The notes: a model not told the origin generated them from the sequence alone. Positions 24,110 through 32,487 are shown, numbered from the stretch's first letter. The stretch is 64,000 bases of DNA from VRUE01 sp963703335 (GCA_963703335.1 OY969812.1:1612001-1676000); one strand, 5' to 3'. A program made the numbers and translations.

Positions 24110-25633
24110 TCACGTCAGTCCAAAGTGCTCTCGTACGGCAGGGGCCACGTCGGACAGGGTCCACTGCGCTCGCTCGCTCGCATTCTCTGGGCCGCAGCCG
24201 ACGAAGAGCAGCGGGCCGAGTGAGTCGCCGGCGTGCAGCGAGCCGTGGCTGCCGCCGCCGGCATGGGTGACGCCGCCCCAGTCGACCGCCTCGAAGCCGG
24301 GCGCGAGGGAGAGGATGAAGTCGCCGGCGTGCGGGCTGCTGAGGGCCGCCCAGACGCGGGCCAACGGATCGGGGTAGCTCTCGCTGCGCAGCAGGCCGTC
24401 CTCGACGCTCGCCTGCAGTGCTTCCAGATCTCCCTCGACCTGCCAGCGAACGCCCCGCAGGTCGCTGGCCGGGCCATCGGGGCGAAAGCGCAGCCGCGAA
24501 CCGTCCCGTTCGACCACGGCTGTCGCCCCGGCGGCTGGTGGTCCGGGCTCGCGCCGACGCAGGGGCGTCCCCGCCGAGTCCTCCAGGCGGCAGACCAAGT
24601 CGACGCCCTCGATGACGGCGAGAGCCTTCCGCACCGCTTCCGGATCGGGACGCTCGGTAGCGCCGGGCAGAAGGTAGATATGCGCCGCACGTCCGGTCGG
24701 GCTGACCGCAAGCTGGGCGGGCTCGGGACGCGACTCCGAGGGTCGCAGGACCGACCACTCGCGCCCGAGCAATTCAGCCAAGGGGAGGCCGCGATGCACC
24801 GGGGTCTGAGCGTGATCGGCAACCAGGATCAGCGCGTGGTGCTCGAGGAAAGCGTCGAGCCCGCCGGCAGCGTCGACGAGTTTTCCGAAGCAGTGGTCCG
24901 CCTTGGCGATCGACTCGGTACTCGCCTCTGGGCCGAACCGGTGCGAGTAGTTGTCGTTGTCCGGAAGCGAGAAGAGCAGGAAGTCGAAACCCTCGGCTTT
25001 GACGAGCTCGGCCGCGCAGCAGGCCGAGTAGCCGTCGCGGCTGCCGGGGATCGAGGTCGACTTGCAGGGAACCTCGCGACTGGCGTAGAGATCTCCGTAG
25101 AAGAGCTCCCCCGGCCCCCACGTGTGGTGGCGGAACTTGAGGCGGGTCGCGTCTACCGCTCGCCGCAGCAGACCATCAAGTGAGACCTGGTGTCGATGGC
25201 GCCCGCGGTAGATCAGAAACGGTGTGCAGGCCGTGCGCAGGCCGGCGTCGTCGAGCTGCTCGAAGAGCGTCTCGACGCCCGGGTTGAGGTGCGCCAGGTT
25301 CATGTTGTAGACAAGGTCGTAGAGGGCGCGGAAGACGCCGACAGCGCGGCTCGCCTCCAACGAGGAGCCGTACTCGACGTAGCGCCGCTCGAGCCGGTGG
25401 TACCAGTTCATGCCGCTGATCCAGTGCCCGTCGGAGCCGAGGCCGGTGACCATCTCGGCGCTGGCAACGGGGGTGACGGAGGGAAAGCTGGAGACGCAGT
25501 CGGGCACGAGGACGCCGCGGTCGAGCAGGGCCGCGAAGGTAGGCGCTCGGCCTTCGGCGATCGTGCGCTGCAGCATGTCCGTGCGCAGAGAATCGACGTA
25601 GGTGAGGATCAGCTTCTTCGGCACGGCTGCCAA
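24110..25633 (-). CDS. Alkaline phosphatase superfamily protein (nucleotide pyrophosphatase/phosphodiesterase-like)
   Basis: This 507-aa protein starts with the metal-binding strand LILTYVDSLRTDML. It carries the nucleophile-like segment SSFPSVTPVASAEMVTG, where Thr is the likely nucleophile, as in NPP enzymes. Further metal ligands are in SLPDNDNYSHRFG (Asp/His), LILVADHAQTPVH (Asp-His) and GGGSHGSLHAGDSLGPLLFVG (His). There is no signal peptide, so it may act in the cytoplasm. It precedes the membrane glycosyltransferase on the same strand, so a phosphodiester substrate linked to envelope polymers is possible. Exact substrate is unknown. Confidence 0.87.
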   Translation of the reverse strand: MAAVPKKLILTYVDSLRTDMLQRTIAEGRAPTFAALLDRGVLVPDCVSSFPSVTPVASAEMVTGLGSDGHWISGMNWYHRLERRYVEYGSSLEASRAVGVFRALYDLVYNMNLAHLNPGVETLFEQLDDAGLRTACTPFLIYRGRHRHQVSLDGLLRRAVDATRLKFRHHTWGPGELFYGDLYASREVPCKSTSIPGSRDGYSACCAAELVKAEGFDFLLFSLPDNDNYSHRFGPEASTESIAKADHCFGKLVDAAGGLDAFLEHHALILVADHAQTPVHRGLPLAELLGREWSVLRPSESRPEPAQLAVSPTGRAAHIYLLPGATERPDPEAVRKALAVIEGVDLVCRLEDSAGTPLRRREPGPPAAGATAVVERDGSRLRFRPDGPASDLRGVRWQVEGDLEALQASVEDGLLRSESYPDPLARVWAALSSPHAGDFILSLAPGFEAVDWGGVTHAGGGSHGSLHAGDSLGPLLFVGCGPENASERAQWTLSDVAPAVREHFGLT

Positions 25634-25664
25634 TCATCCTCAAACTGCGCGGGCGGGGCCCAGA

Positions 25665-25773
25665 ACCCATCCCGGTAGGGGTTCCACTTAACTTTTTCGG
25701 TGGAGCGGATTGGGCTGTCGCCCGGAGCGCGTGCCGAAAAAGTGCAAGACGTTCCACCCCTACCGGGATGGGT
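25665..25773. repeat. Palindromic element, family B copy 2
   Basis: Perfect 18-base arms (25665-25682 and 25756-25773) contain CCGGTAGGGGT / ACCCCTACCGG. The inner stem is ACTTTTTCGG / CCGAAAAAGT (25691-25700 and 25734-25743), with the flanking motifs CCACTTA and GCAAGACGTTCCA. It fills the gap between two minus-strand genes and touches the stop codon of the 25775 gene. A short open frame across it (containing EKVQD) matches the RsmG N-terminus encoded by copy 3, but it is not likely to be a gene here. Confidence 0.92.
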
Positions 25774-25774
25774 G

Positions 25775-26209
25775 CTAGCGGAGGACGCGGAGGCCGGCGT
25801 GTTTGCGCTGTGCCCGCCTTCGTCTAGAGATGCCGAGCCAGAGAAGGGCCGCTACTACCAGCAGAATGGCCGGGGAGATCAGGATTGCGATCGCTACGAC
25901 GACGAGGGCGGCGAGGGAGACGAGGAAGCCTAGGGCGCCGGTGCCGCTGCCCTCGCGGCGGCCGGCCGAGCTGACCACGTCGCTGACGATTAGGCAAGCG
26001 AAGACTGCACCGGCGAGGCAGAAGAGGGCGCCAACCGCTGAGCTGACGTCGGCGGTTCCAGCCAGCAGGAAGCCGATCACAATGGCGATCACGCCGGCGA
26101 GGATCGTCATCCGGCCACGGGCGGAGCCGTGCGTGCCGGTGGTGCCGGCGAGCATCCCAATCGCGATGCCGATGCCGAGCTCAACGCAGATGCCGGAGAG
26201 GGATCCCAC
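25775..26209 (-). CDS. Small polytopic membrane protein of unknown function
   Basis: This 144-aa protein has four to five hydrophobic segments (about 6-22, 34-50, 57-75, 92-110, 112-128) and a basic C-terminus (SRRRRAQRKHAGLRVLR). There are no catalytic residues that I can recognise. It is divergent from the aminotransferase gene (54 bp between starts), and its stop codon is two bases from the end of palindromic element B copy 2. Length and topology are compatible with a small envelope protein; nothing more can be said. Confidence 0.65.
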   Translation of the reverse strand: MGSLSGICVELGIGIAIGMLAGTTGTHGSARGRMTILAGVIAIVIGFLLAGTADVSSAVGALFCLAGAVFACLIVSDVVSSAGRREGSGTGALGFLVSLAALVVVAIAILISPAILLVVAALLWLGISRRRRAQRKHAGLRVLR

Positions 26210-26263
26210 GTTGAAAACCTAACTCGCCTGGCGGCACGGCGCGGATTCGGCACACTATCCCCC

Positions 26264-27622
26264 ATGCCCGAACCCCCCCACCGGCGCCGCGCCCACGCCA
26301 GCAGCAGCGATCTGGAGCGCTACGCGGGACTCTTCGCCGAGCGGACGCGAGTGATGCGCTCTTCGGCGATGCGCGACCTGATGGCGGTGACGGCGCGGCC
26401 AGAGGTCATCTCCTTGGCAGGTGGCCTTCCCGACACTTCGACTTTTCCTCCCAAGACCTTCGCCGCCCAAATGACCCGCATCGCGCAGGAGTCCGCTGCG
26501 GAGGCGCTTCAGTACGGGCCGACCGAGGGCTTCCGCGAGACGGTCGACTGCATCATCGAGGTGATGGGTGCGGAGGGCATGCTCCCCGACCCCGAAGACG
26601 TTATCGTCACCACCGGCGGCCAGCAAGCGATCGACCTGCTCTGCAAGACCCTCGTCGATCCCGGCGACGCGGTGATCTGCGAGGCGCCGACCTACCCCGG
26701 AGCGATCCCGGTCTTCTGCAGCTACCAGGCCGACACGATCCAGATCGAGTGCGACGGCGAAGGAATGAAGATCGAGGAACTCGAGGACACGCTGGAGCGG
26801 CTCGAGGTCGAAGGTCGCCGTCCCAAGTTCATCTACTCGGTGCCCACCTTCCAGAACCCCGCCGGAGTGACGATGTCGCTAGAGCGGCGACGGCGGCTGG
26901 TCGAGCTGGCCCGTTCGCGCGAACTGCTGGTGATCGAGGACAACCCCTACGGGCTGCTGCGCTTCGACGGCGAGGCACTGCCGCCGCTCTACCAGCTCGA
27001 CGGCGGCGACTTCGTCCTCTACATCGGCACCTTCTCCAAGATCCTCTCCCCCGGTATCCGGCTCGGCTGGGCGGTCGTGCCGCCGCCGGTGATGGAGAAG
27101 GTGGTGCTCGGCAAGCAGGCCGCGGACCTCTGCACCTCGACGCTGACCCAGTACTTCGTGCGCGAGTACTTTGGCGGTGGCGGGTGGCGCGAGTACATCC
27201 AGAGTTTGGTCGAGATCTATCGCAGCCGCCGCGACGCGATGATCGAGGCGCTCGGTCGCTACTTCCCGCCGCAGGCGAGCTGGACCGAGCCCGATGGTGG
27301 TCTCTTCATCTGGGCGACCCTCCCCCCCTTCATCGACACCAGTGACTTGCTTGCCAAGGCGCTGCGCGAGGACGTCGCCTTCGTTCCCGGACAGGCCGCC
27401 TACGTCGACGGGCGCGGGCGCAACTCGATGCGGCTCAACTTCTCCGCCGGCAGCGAGGATGAGATCCGCGAGGGCATTCGCCGCATCGGCAAGACGGTCG
27501 AGGAGCAGGTCGAGCTCTATGGCGCTTTGACAGGCGAGCGGCTGGCGGCACCTGCAGCAGCCGAGGACGAATCCGGCGAGGCTGAGAACGTAGTCCCGTT
27601 CAGGAAGGCCGAGGGAGCTTGA
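26264..27622 (+). CDS. PLP-dependent aminotransferase (MocR/2-aminoadipate-type, class I fold)
   Basis: From the ATG at 26264 the protein is 452 aa. It has the fold-type I landmarks ISLAGGLPDTSTFPP, LQYGPTEGFRETV, TTGGQQAIDLLCKTLVDPGD, CEAPTYPGAIPVF, SVPTFQNPAGVTMS and IEDNPYGLLRF. The PLP-lysine segment is GTFSKILSPGIRLGW. This set is typical of LysN/2-aminoadipate transaminase-like and MocR C-terminal domains, here without an HTH domain. The first 35 residues and the C-terminal tail look disordered. Its stop overlaps the TTG start of the Ddl-like gene, so the two are probably one operon. Substrate specificity is not readable. Confidence 0.9.
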   Translation: MPEPPHRRRAHASSSDLERYAGLFAERTRVMRSSAMRDLMAVTARPEVISLAGGLPDTSTFPPKTFAAQMTRIAQESAAEALQYGPTEGFRETVDCIIEVMGAEGMLPDPEDVIVTTGGQQAIDLLCKTLVDPGDAVICEAPTYPGAIPVFCSYQADTIQIECDGEGMKIEELEDTLERLEVEGRRPKFIYSVPTFQNPAGVTMSLERRRRLVELARSRELLVIEDNPYGLLRFDGEALPPLYQLDGGDFVLYIGTFSKILSPGIRLGWAVVPPPVMEKVVLGKQAADLCTSTLTQYFVREYFGGGGWREYIQSLVEIYRSRRDAMIEALGRYFPPQASWTEPDGGLFIWATLPPFIDTSDLLAKALREDVAFVPGQAAYVDGRGRNSMRLNFSAGSEDEIREGIRRIGKTVEEQVELYGALTGERLAAPAAAEDESGEAENVVPFRKAEGA

Positions 27623-28551
27623 AGGTCGCGGTCCTCAAAGGCGGTCGCTCGTTGGAGCGTGGGGTCTCACTGCGCTCCGGGGCGCGAGTCGAAGACGCGC
27701 TGGAGCGCCTGGGGCACGAGGTACTTCCCCTCGAAGCAGATGGCGAGCTGGTCAAGAAGCTGGCGGCCAACCGACCCGACGTCGCCTTCGTCGCCATGCA
27801 CGGCCCAGGCGGCGAGGACGGCACCGCGCAGGAGCTGCTCGAGATCCTCGGCATTCCCTTCACGGGGCCCGGCGTCGCCGCCTGCGTGCGTTGCATCGAC
27901 AAGGTCCTAACCAAGCACGAGCTGCGCTCCGCCGGCATCCCGACTCCGGATTGGTTTGCCTTCAACGAGACGGCCTTTCGCGAGCTGGGAGCGGCCGATG
28001 CGCTCGGCGGTCTGGAGGAACGGCTCGGCTTTCCGCTCGTAGTCAAGCCCAGCCGCGGCGGCTCGGCTCTGGGAATCAAATTTGCAGAGAACTGGTTCGA
28101 CGTTCCCGAGGCCCTTGTCTCGGCCTTCAGCTACGACGACCGCGTCGTGCTGGAACGCTTCGTCGAGGGGCGCGAGCTAGCGGTCAGCGTGCTTGGCAAC
28201 GAGCCGCTGCCGGTCGTCGAGGCGATCCCCCAGTCGGGTGACAGCTACGACTTCGAAGCTCGCTATGAGATCGGGCGCACTTCCTTCGTCTGCCCCGCTC
28301 AACTCAGCGACGAGGAGGCAGGCGCGGTTACTGCGGCGGCGCTCGGCGCTTACGAGGCCCTCGGCTGCTCGGGTTTCTCGCGGGTTGATCTGATCCTTGG
28401 CGGCGGCGGGCCGCAGGTGCTTGAGGTCAACGCGATTCCGGGGCTGACAGACACCAGCCTCCTGCCGCAAGCCGCCGAGGCGGCTGGGATGACATTCGAG
28501 CAACTGGTCGAGAAGATCCTCGACCTCGCTCTGGCGCCGGCGAGCGCCTAA
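27619..28551 (+). CDS. D-alanine--D-alanine ligase-like ATP-grasp enzyme (first of two)
   Basis: This 310-aa ATP-grasp protein starts with TTG overlapping the previous stop (TTGA). It has VLKGGRSLERGVSLRSG, VAFVAMHGPGGEDGTAQELLE, PLVVKPSRGGSALGIKF, VLERFVEGRELAVSVLGN, and the Mg2+/D-Ala site LEVNAIPGLTDTSLLPQAA. The usual (S/A)EREVS loop is ERGVS here, so the N-terminal substrate Glu is present. A second, more canonical Ddl is at 57457. This copy may be a housekeeping isozyme or make a related dipeptide. It is grouped with an aminotransferase rather than mur genes. Confidence 0.88.
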   Translation: MKVAVLKGGRSLERGVSLRSGARVEDALERLGHEVLPLEADGELVKKLAANRPDVAFVAMHGPGGEDGTAQELLEILGIPFTGPGVAACVRCIDKVLTKHELRSAGIPTPDWFAFNETAFRELGAADALGGLEERLGFPLVVKPSRGGSALGIKFAENWFDVPEALVSAFSYDDRVVLERFVEGRELAVSVLGNEPLPVVEAIPQSGDSYDFEARYEIGRTSFVCPAQLSDEEAGAVTAAALGAYEALGCSGFSRVDLILGGGGPQVLEVNAIPGLTDTSLLPQAAEAAGMTFEQLVEKILDLALAPASA

Positions 28552-28563
28552 GAATCCGTCCGC

Positions 28564-29058
28564 CTAAGAGTCGTTGCCCTGGGCGAAGTCGTCGGGGGTG
28601 ACCTCGTCGAGGAACTCTTTGAATTTGTCGACGACCTCCTCGGTGTCCTCGACATCGTGCTCGAACTCGATCGCCGACTCCTCGATCACGTCCTCGTCGG
28701 CAAAGATCGGCGCCGAGACGCGGACGGCGAGGGCGAGGGCATCGGAGGGTCGCGAGTCGATCTCCATCTCGGTGCCGTTGATCGAGACCGTGATCGAGGC
28801 GTAGAAGGTGTTGTCACGCAGCTCGGTAACCGAGACCCGCTCGCATTTGGCGTCGAGCTGCTCGAGCACGTCGGAGAGCAAGTCGTGGGTCATCGGCCGC
28901 GGCGTCGAAGCCCCCTGCAGCTTCATCAGGATCGCCGCCGCCTCGGGATGCCCGATCCAGATCGGCAGGAACTTGTTGCTGTCGACGGTCTTCAACAAGA
29001 CGATCGGCTGCTTGCCGACCATGTCAAAGCTGACGCCATAGATCTGCATCTGTTGCAC
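28564..29058 (-). CDS. Bifunctional nuclease (BFN/DUF151) domain protein
   Basis: This 164-aa protein matches the BFN family: VSFDMVGKQPIVLLKTVDSNKFLPIWIGHPEAAAILMKLQG, then RPMTHDLLSDVLEQLDAKCERVSVTEL, and DSRPSDALALAVRVSAPIFADEDVIEES. The C-terminus is very acidic (DVEDTEEVVDKFKEFLDEVTPDDFAQGND). BFN homologues in plants have nuclease activity, but the bacterial role is poorly known. The start at 29058 (MQQMQ or MQIYG) lies three bases from the tRNA-Ile 3' end on the same strand. Confidence 0.9.
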   Translation of the reverse strand: MQQMQIYGVSFDMVGKQPIVLLKTVDSNKFLPIWIGHPEAAAILMKLQGASTPRPMTHDLLSDVLEQLDAKCERVSVTELRDNTFYASITVSINGTEMEIDSRPSDALALAVRVSAPIFADEDVIEESAIEFEHDVEDTEEVVDKFKEFLDEVTPDDFAQGNDS

Positions 29059-29061
29059 GAA

Positions 29062-29135
<74 letters not shown>

Positions 29136-29224
29136 GGAGCCAAGCGAAGGATAGCGGGGGAATTCGACTGGCTAGAAGTCGCGTCTGGTCGCATCCTCGA
29201 CGTGAATTCATCAAGATAGGGTCC

Positions 29225-29815
29225 GTGGACGCCACGATCCCAGAGGGCTACGCCTTCCGCAACATCAACTACGGGATGGAGCTGCTTGTTCATGCTTTCC
29301 CGGACCATCACTCAAGCCTGATTCGGGCTCTTGAGGCATGGTCTATCGCTTGGCCGGAAATCGAAGCTGGCGGGGGGAACAAGAGCACAATCAGCCGTCA
29401 CTTCGAGGAGGCGTTTGAGGGCGAGGGCTGGGAAGAGACCGGACTTGAGCTTGAGACCCGACTCGCTGGAGTAACCACTATCGCTCGCACTCACAAGATC
29501 GACCTGTTCAAGCGCGGGCCAGGGGGAGAGCTACCAGGCGTTGGAATCGAGCTTGAGTGGAACAACAAGGATGAGTTCTTCGACCGCGACCTAATAAATT
29601 TCGAGGCCATCCATAGAGCCCGGGGGCTCGCGGTTGGAGTCATTATGACTCGGGGACCGAGGCTCCAAGAGGAGCTCCGAGCGCGTGGCCTGAAAAAGTT
29701 TGGGGCGCGGTCCACTCACTGGGAAAAGCTCATGCCTCGACTTGAGCTGGGTCGCGGGGGAGCAACTCCAATCATTGCTTTGGGAATCGAGCCCGAGCGT
29801 GTTCACGTTTCATAG
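29225..29815 (+). CDS. BglII/BstYI-family type II restriction endonuclease
   Basis: This 196-aa protein starts with GTG at 29225. It contains GVGIELEWNNKDEFFDRDLINFEAIHRARGLAVGVIMTRG (about residues 105-144), the hallmark region of the BglII/BstYI endonuclease family. Likely active-site residues are Asp93 (HKIDLF), Glu109 and Glu111. BglII cuts AGATCT and BstYI cuts RGATCY, so a GATC-centred site is expected. It is followed at once by a small winged-helix-like gene and, convergently, an MT-A70 methyltransferase. Base composition is lower in GC than the surroundings, which suggests horizontal transfer. Confidence 0.85.
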   Translation: MDATIPEGYAFRNINYGMELLVHAFPDHHSSLIRALEAWSIAWPEIEAGGGNKSTISRHFEEAFEGEGWEETGLELETRLAGVTTIARTHKIDLFKRGPGGELPGVGIELEWNNKDEFFDRDLINFEAIHRARGLAVGVIMTRGPRLQEELRARGLKKFGARSTHWEKLMPRLELGRGGATPIIALGIEPERVHVS

Positions 29816-29835
29816 CGCTTCACTAAGATTCTGGC

Positions 29836-30057
29836 GTGCCGGTACGCGCGGGAAGCATCCCATCCGATATTTGCGATCTCTTGAGTCAACGCAATGGCTC
29901 AGCCGCCATTGAGGAACTGGTCAAAGCCCTAAACGAAATCCGGCGATTCCCAGTCCCTGCTCATTCGGTTCGGTCAGCCCTCTCGGAACACAGTGGAGAT
30001 AGAGGCGAGCGCCTTTTTGTTTGTGTTCGCCGGGGACACTACGCACTGCGCAAATAG
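29836..30057 (+). CDS. Small winged-helix-like protein of the RM island (HARE-HTH-like)
   Basis: This 73-aa protein starts with GTG at 29836. Its pattern IEELVKALNEIRRFPVPAHSVRSALSEHSGDRGERLFVCVRRGHYALRK fits a small winged helix: helix, helix with VRSAL as recognition helix, then a beta-wing ending in RGHYAL. It resembles the HARE-HTH domains often found with restriction enzymes. It sits between the endonuclease and methyltransferase genes, so it could be a controller protein or a DNA-reading accessory subunit. The family assignment is inference from a short pattern. Confidence 0.55.
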   Translation: MPVRAGSIPSDICDLLSQRNGSAAIEELVKALNEIRRFPVPAHSVRSALSEHSGDRGERLFVCVRRGHYALRK

Positions 30058-30062
30058 GCCTA

Positions 30063-30737
30063 TTAGGAGGCCTTTTCTGCCGGATCAGTGGTTAGAGCAG
30101 AGGCTGCCAACTCGTCGCCCCATTGATGCCAGCCAGGTCTTCCATGACGGGCGAAGAGCTCCAAGTATGGACCGGGGGAGCACGCTTCCACGATGTCATA
30201 TATCTGCTCTGGCTTGCGTGAATGCTCTCGCTTACGCTCGGGAAACAGATTTACCTGTCGCCGGCCCGGCGCGAGGGTACGACGTGAACCCTTTACGCCA
30301 AACAGGATCAACTCTGTGACATTGCGAAAGTAAAAGCCAACCCCTCGACCGTCCGGCCCTCCGTCCTTTCGAACCTTGAACCAGACCAAGTTTGTCTTGT
30401 AGGTAAAACCCCATTCCTGCATTACTTTCAGGCCCTCTGCCAAAAGGGCGTTCGGGACCCAAAGGTAAAGGTGAGCGCAATCACCGACCACATCGCCAAC
30501 GGGCAGCTCTCCGATTTCGTCAAAGCCCATCGTTCTGTAGCGCGCGAGCCTTAGATGCTCCGGAGCCATCTTGCCCGTCCTATTCTGGAATCGCCAGGGA
30601 GGGTCCGCGAGCACAGTCTCGAATTTATTTGTTCGCGCAAAAGAGAGCAGCGACTGACTGGCGAGATCGTTCATAAAAGATCTACTAGATCTTTTCAGAT
30701 AGCGCGGCGGGAAGAAGTGCAGTTGCCTATCTGACAC
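30063..30737 (-). CDS. MT-A70-family N6-adenine DNA methyltransferase
   Basis: This 224-aa protein has the catalytic motif DPPW (residues 45-48 in FETVLADPPWRFQ) and the MT-A70 pattern LYLWVPNALLAEGLKVMQEWGFTYKTNLVWFKV. A C-terminal SAM-binding segment follows (SRKPEQIYDIVEACSPGPYLELFARHGRPGWHQWGDE). It is probably the protective enzyme for the adjacent BglII-like nuclease, modifying adenine rather than the N4-cytosine used by the classical BglII system. The start is unclear: GTG at 30737, or ATG at 30674, directly next to a palindrome with two AGATCT sites. Neither has a clear Shine-Dalgarno. Confidence 0.88.
   Translation of the reverse strand: MSDRQLHFFPPRYLKRSSRSFMNDLASQSLLSFARTNKFETVLADPPWRFQNRTGKMAPEHLRLARYRTMGFDEIGELPVGDVVGDCAHLYLWVPNALLAEGLKVMQEWGFTYKTNLVWFKVRKDGGPDGRGVGFYFRNVTELILFGVKGSRRTLAPGRRQVNLFPERKREHSRKPEQIYDIVEACSPGPYLELFARHGRPGWHQWGDELAASALTTDPAEKAS
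30675..30695. promoter_or_regulatory. Perfect palindrome with two AGATCT sites at the methyltransferase start
   Basis: A 21-base perfect palindrome has AGATCTACTAGATCT at its centre and A/T runs on both ends. The two AGATCT sequences are at 30678-30683 and 30687-30692. It abuts the ATG at 30672-30674 of the methyltransferase. AGATCT is the BglII target, so this could be an operator whose methylation or binding tunes expression. That is inference; the symmetry and position are seen directly. Confidence 0.6.
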
Positions 30738-30776
30738 ACCACGTTCAAGGTGCAGGCGCGATCTCCCTCTCCCCCT

Positions 30777-30829
30777 TCTGCGAGGAGAATTCGTAAGAAC
30801 CTACGCAGAAGTAGGTCTCCTCGCGCAGA
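30777..30829. terminator. Hairpin between parB and the methyltransferase gene
   Basis: The arms TCTGCGAGGAGA (30777-30788) and TCTCCTCGCGCAGA (30816-30829) pair with a two-base bulge, and an inner stem CCTAC/GTAGG (30800-30804 and 30811-30815) closes the loop. It lies directly after the parB stop, so it may end parB-operon transcription. There is no strong T-run. Confidence 0.5.
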
Positions 30830-30830
30830 C

Positions 30831-31709
30831 CTATCGGCGGCGGCTGAGGCTGCGGGCCAGGTCGAGCGCCTGCTCGAGGTCGTCGAGGCGGATCTCAAGC
30901 GCGATCTCCCCTCCCTTCAGTCGCAGCTTGACCTCGTGGCCTAGCGCGGTCTCAAGCTTGTCCGCGGCCTGGCGCAGAGCTTCCGCCTCCTCGGGTGCGA
31001 GCGGCATCCGAGGGCTGTTCGCCTTCTTTGGCTGGCTGGCCAGCTTAGCCCGGTTCTCAGTCTCGCGAACCGACCATCCGCGCCGCGTCGCGTCGCGGGC
31101 GAGGCGTCGCCTCACGTCGTTGCCGTCTGCCGCAAGAAGAGCCCGGCCGTGGCCCTCGCTCAGTTCACCCGACTCGAGCAGCTCCAGCGCCTCGTCAGGA
31201 AGGTCGAGCAGACGGATCAAATTGGAAACCGCGGGGCGGCTGCGGCCCACCCGGCGGGCCAACTCCTCCTTGGAGAGGCCCAGTTCGTCGACCAGCGCCG
31301 CGCAGGCACGGGCCTCGTCGACCGGGTTGAGATCCTCGCGGACCATGTTCTCGATCAGGGCAACCTGCAGCCGCTCGGCGAGCTCTTGGTCGCGCACGAC
31401 CGCGGGCACCTTGGCCAAACCGGCAGCTTGCGCCGCTCGCCAACGCCGCTCGCCGGCGATCAGCTCATAGCTGCCGTCGGCAAGAGGGCGGACCAACAGC
31501 GGCTGCACGATCCCGTTGGCCTCGATCGAAGAGGTAAGGCCGGCCAGTGACTCGGGGTCGATCTTGGTCCGTGGCTGATTCGGATTTGGCTTGATCAGCT
31601 CGGTCGGCAGCTCGCGCAGCTCGCCGGCCTGCTCAGCGGCGGCCTCCGGCAAGATTGCCGAGATACCACTGCCGAGGCCTCGCTTTGCGCGCTTGGTAGC
31701 GCTAGCCAC
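30831..31709 (-). CDS. parB: Chromosome-partitioning protein ParB
   Basis: This protein (292 aa from the GTG at 31707-31709) has the ParB N-terminal CTPase domain (IKPNPNQPRTKIDPESLAGLTSSI, then GERRWRAAQAAG). The central HTH region is LSKEELARRVGRSRPAVSNLIRLLDLPDEAL, with LSEGHGRALL, and a C-terminal dimerisation segment ends it. The GTG start overlaps the parA stop by 8 nt. ParB loads on parS; a parS site lies at 34840. The N-terminus SATKRAKRGLGSGISAILPE is the conserved ParA-stimulating tail. Confidence 0.95.
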   Translation of the reverse strand: MASATKRAKRGLGSGISAILPEAAAEQAGELRELPTELIKPNPNQPRTKIDPESLAGLTSSIEANGIVQPLLVRPLADGSYELIAGERRWRAAQAAGLAKVPAVVRDQELAERLQVALIENMVREDLNPVDEARACAALVDELGLSKEELARRVGRSRPAVSNLIRLLDLPDEALELLESGELSEGHGRALLAADGNDVRRRLARDATRRGWSVRETENRAKLASQPKKANSPRMPLAPEEAEALRQAADKLETALGHEVKLRLKGGEIALEIRLDDLEQALDLARSLSRRR

Positions 31710-32460
31710 GCTCGCTGAGCTCCTTGGCAAGGGCGCGATAGGCATCTGAGCCGCGCGAATGGGGCGAATGATCGATCACGGGCAGACCGTAGCTTGGCGC
31801 CTCGGCGACCCGGACGCTGCGCGGTATGACCGTCTCGAAGACCATTTCGGGGAAGTGCTGGCGCAGTTCTCGCTCGACGTCCTGCGCCAGGCGGGTGCGC
31901 TCATCGTGCATGGTGACCAAGAGGCCCGACACCTCCAGCGCCGGGTTGAGCTCGCGCCGGATCATCGCCAGCGTGTCGAGGAACTGGACCAGGCCCTCCA
32001 GGGCCAGGTACTCGGCCTGCACAGGGACGATGACGCGATCGGCTGCAGTGAGGGCGTTGACGCTGACCGGACCCAGCGAGGGAGGGCAGTCGAGCAGCGT
32101 GTAGACAAAGCGCTCGCGCACCGGCCCGAGACGCTCGCGCAGGCGGGTCTCGGACCCCTCGATTCGCGGCAGCTCGACCGCGGCGCCGGCGAGGTCACGG
32201 TTCGCGGGCACGAGCCAGAGGTTGTCGGGGCCGGCGGGACGCGCCGCCTCGGCGACCGAGACGTCGCCAATCAGGCAGTCGTAGGAGGAGGGATGCATGT
32301 CGCGCTCGCCGCCTAGGGCGACGGTTGCGTTGCATTGGGGGTCGAGGTCGACGAGCAGTGTCTGCGAGCCAGCGGCGGCGACACAGGCCGCGACGTTGAC
32401 CGCGGTCGTTGTCTTACCAACGCCGCCCTTCTGGTTCGAGATCGCGTAGACGACGCCCAT
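31702..32460 (-). CDS. parA: Chromosome-partitioning ATPase ParA
   Basis: This 252-aa protein is a deviant Walker A ATPase: NQKGGVGKTTTAVNVAACVA at residues 8-27, DLDPQCNATVALG, LLDCPPSLGPVSVNALTAADRVIVPVQAEYLALEGL, and a C-terminal RVAEAPSYGLPVIDHSPHSRGSDAYRALAKEL. It moves ParB-bound origins during segregation. Gene order is rsmG - parA - parB, as in many bacteria near the origin. Confidence 0.96.
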   Translation of the reverse strand: MGVVYAISNQKGGVGKTTTAVNVAACVAAAGSQTLLVDLDPQCNATVALGGERDMHPSSYDCLIGDVSVAEAARPAGPDNLWLVPANRDLAGAAVELPRIEGSETRLRERLGPVRERFVYTLLDCPPSLGPVSVNALTAADRVIVPVQAEYLALEGLVQFLDTLAMIRRELNPALEVSGLLVTMHDERTRLAQDVERELRQHFPEMVFETVIPRSVRVAEAPSYGLPVIDHSPHSRGSDAYRALAKELSERG

Positions 32461-32487
32461 GGGGTCGCAGACTATTTCGCGGCGCGA

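Noticed and set aside
24039..24758. Open frame extending the glycosyltransferase gene upstream to 24758
   Set aside because: It runs antisense-frame through the phosphatase gene and palindromic element A1, and its sequence is Arg/Pro-rich shadow coding with no domain.
25700..25933. 77-aa open frame starting MERIGLSPGARAEKVQD
   Set aside because: It begins inside palindromic element B2 and continues antisense to the 25775 membrane protein gene; the similarity to RsmG comes only from the shared element.
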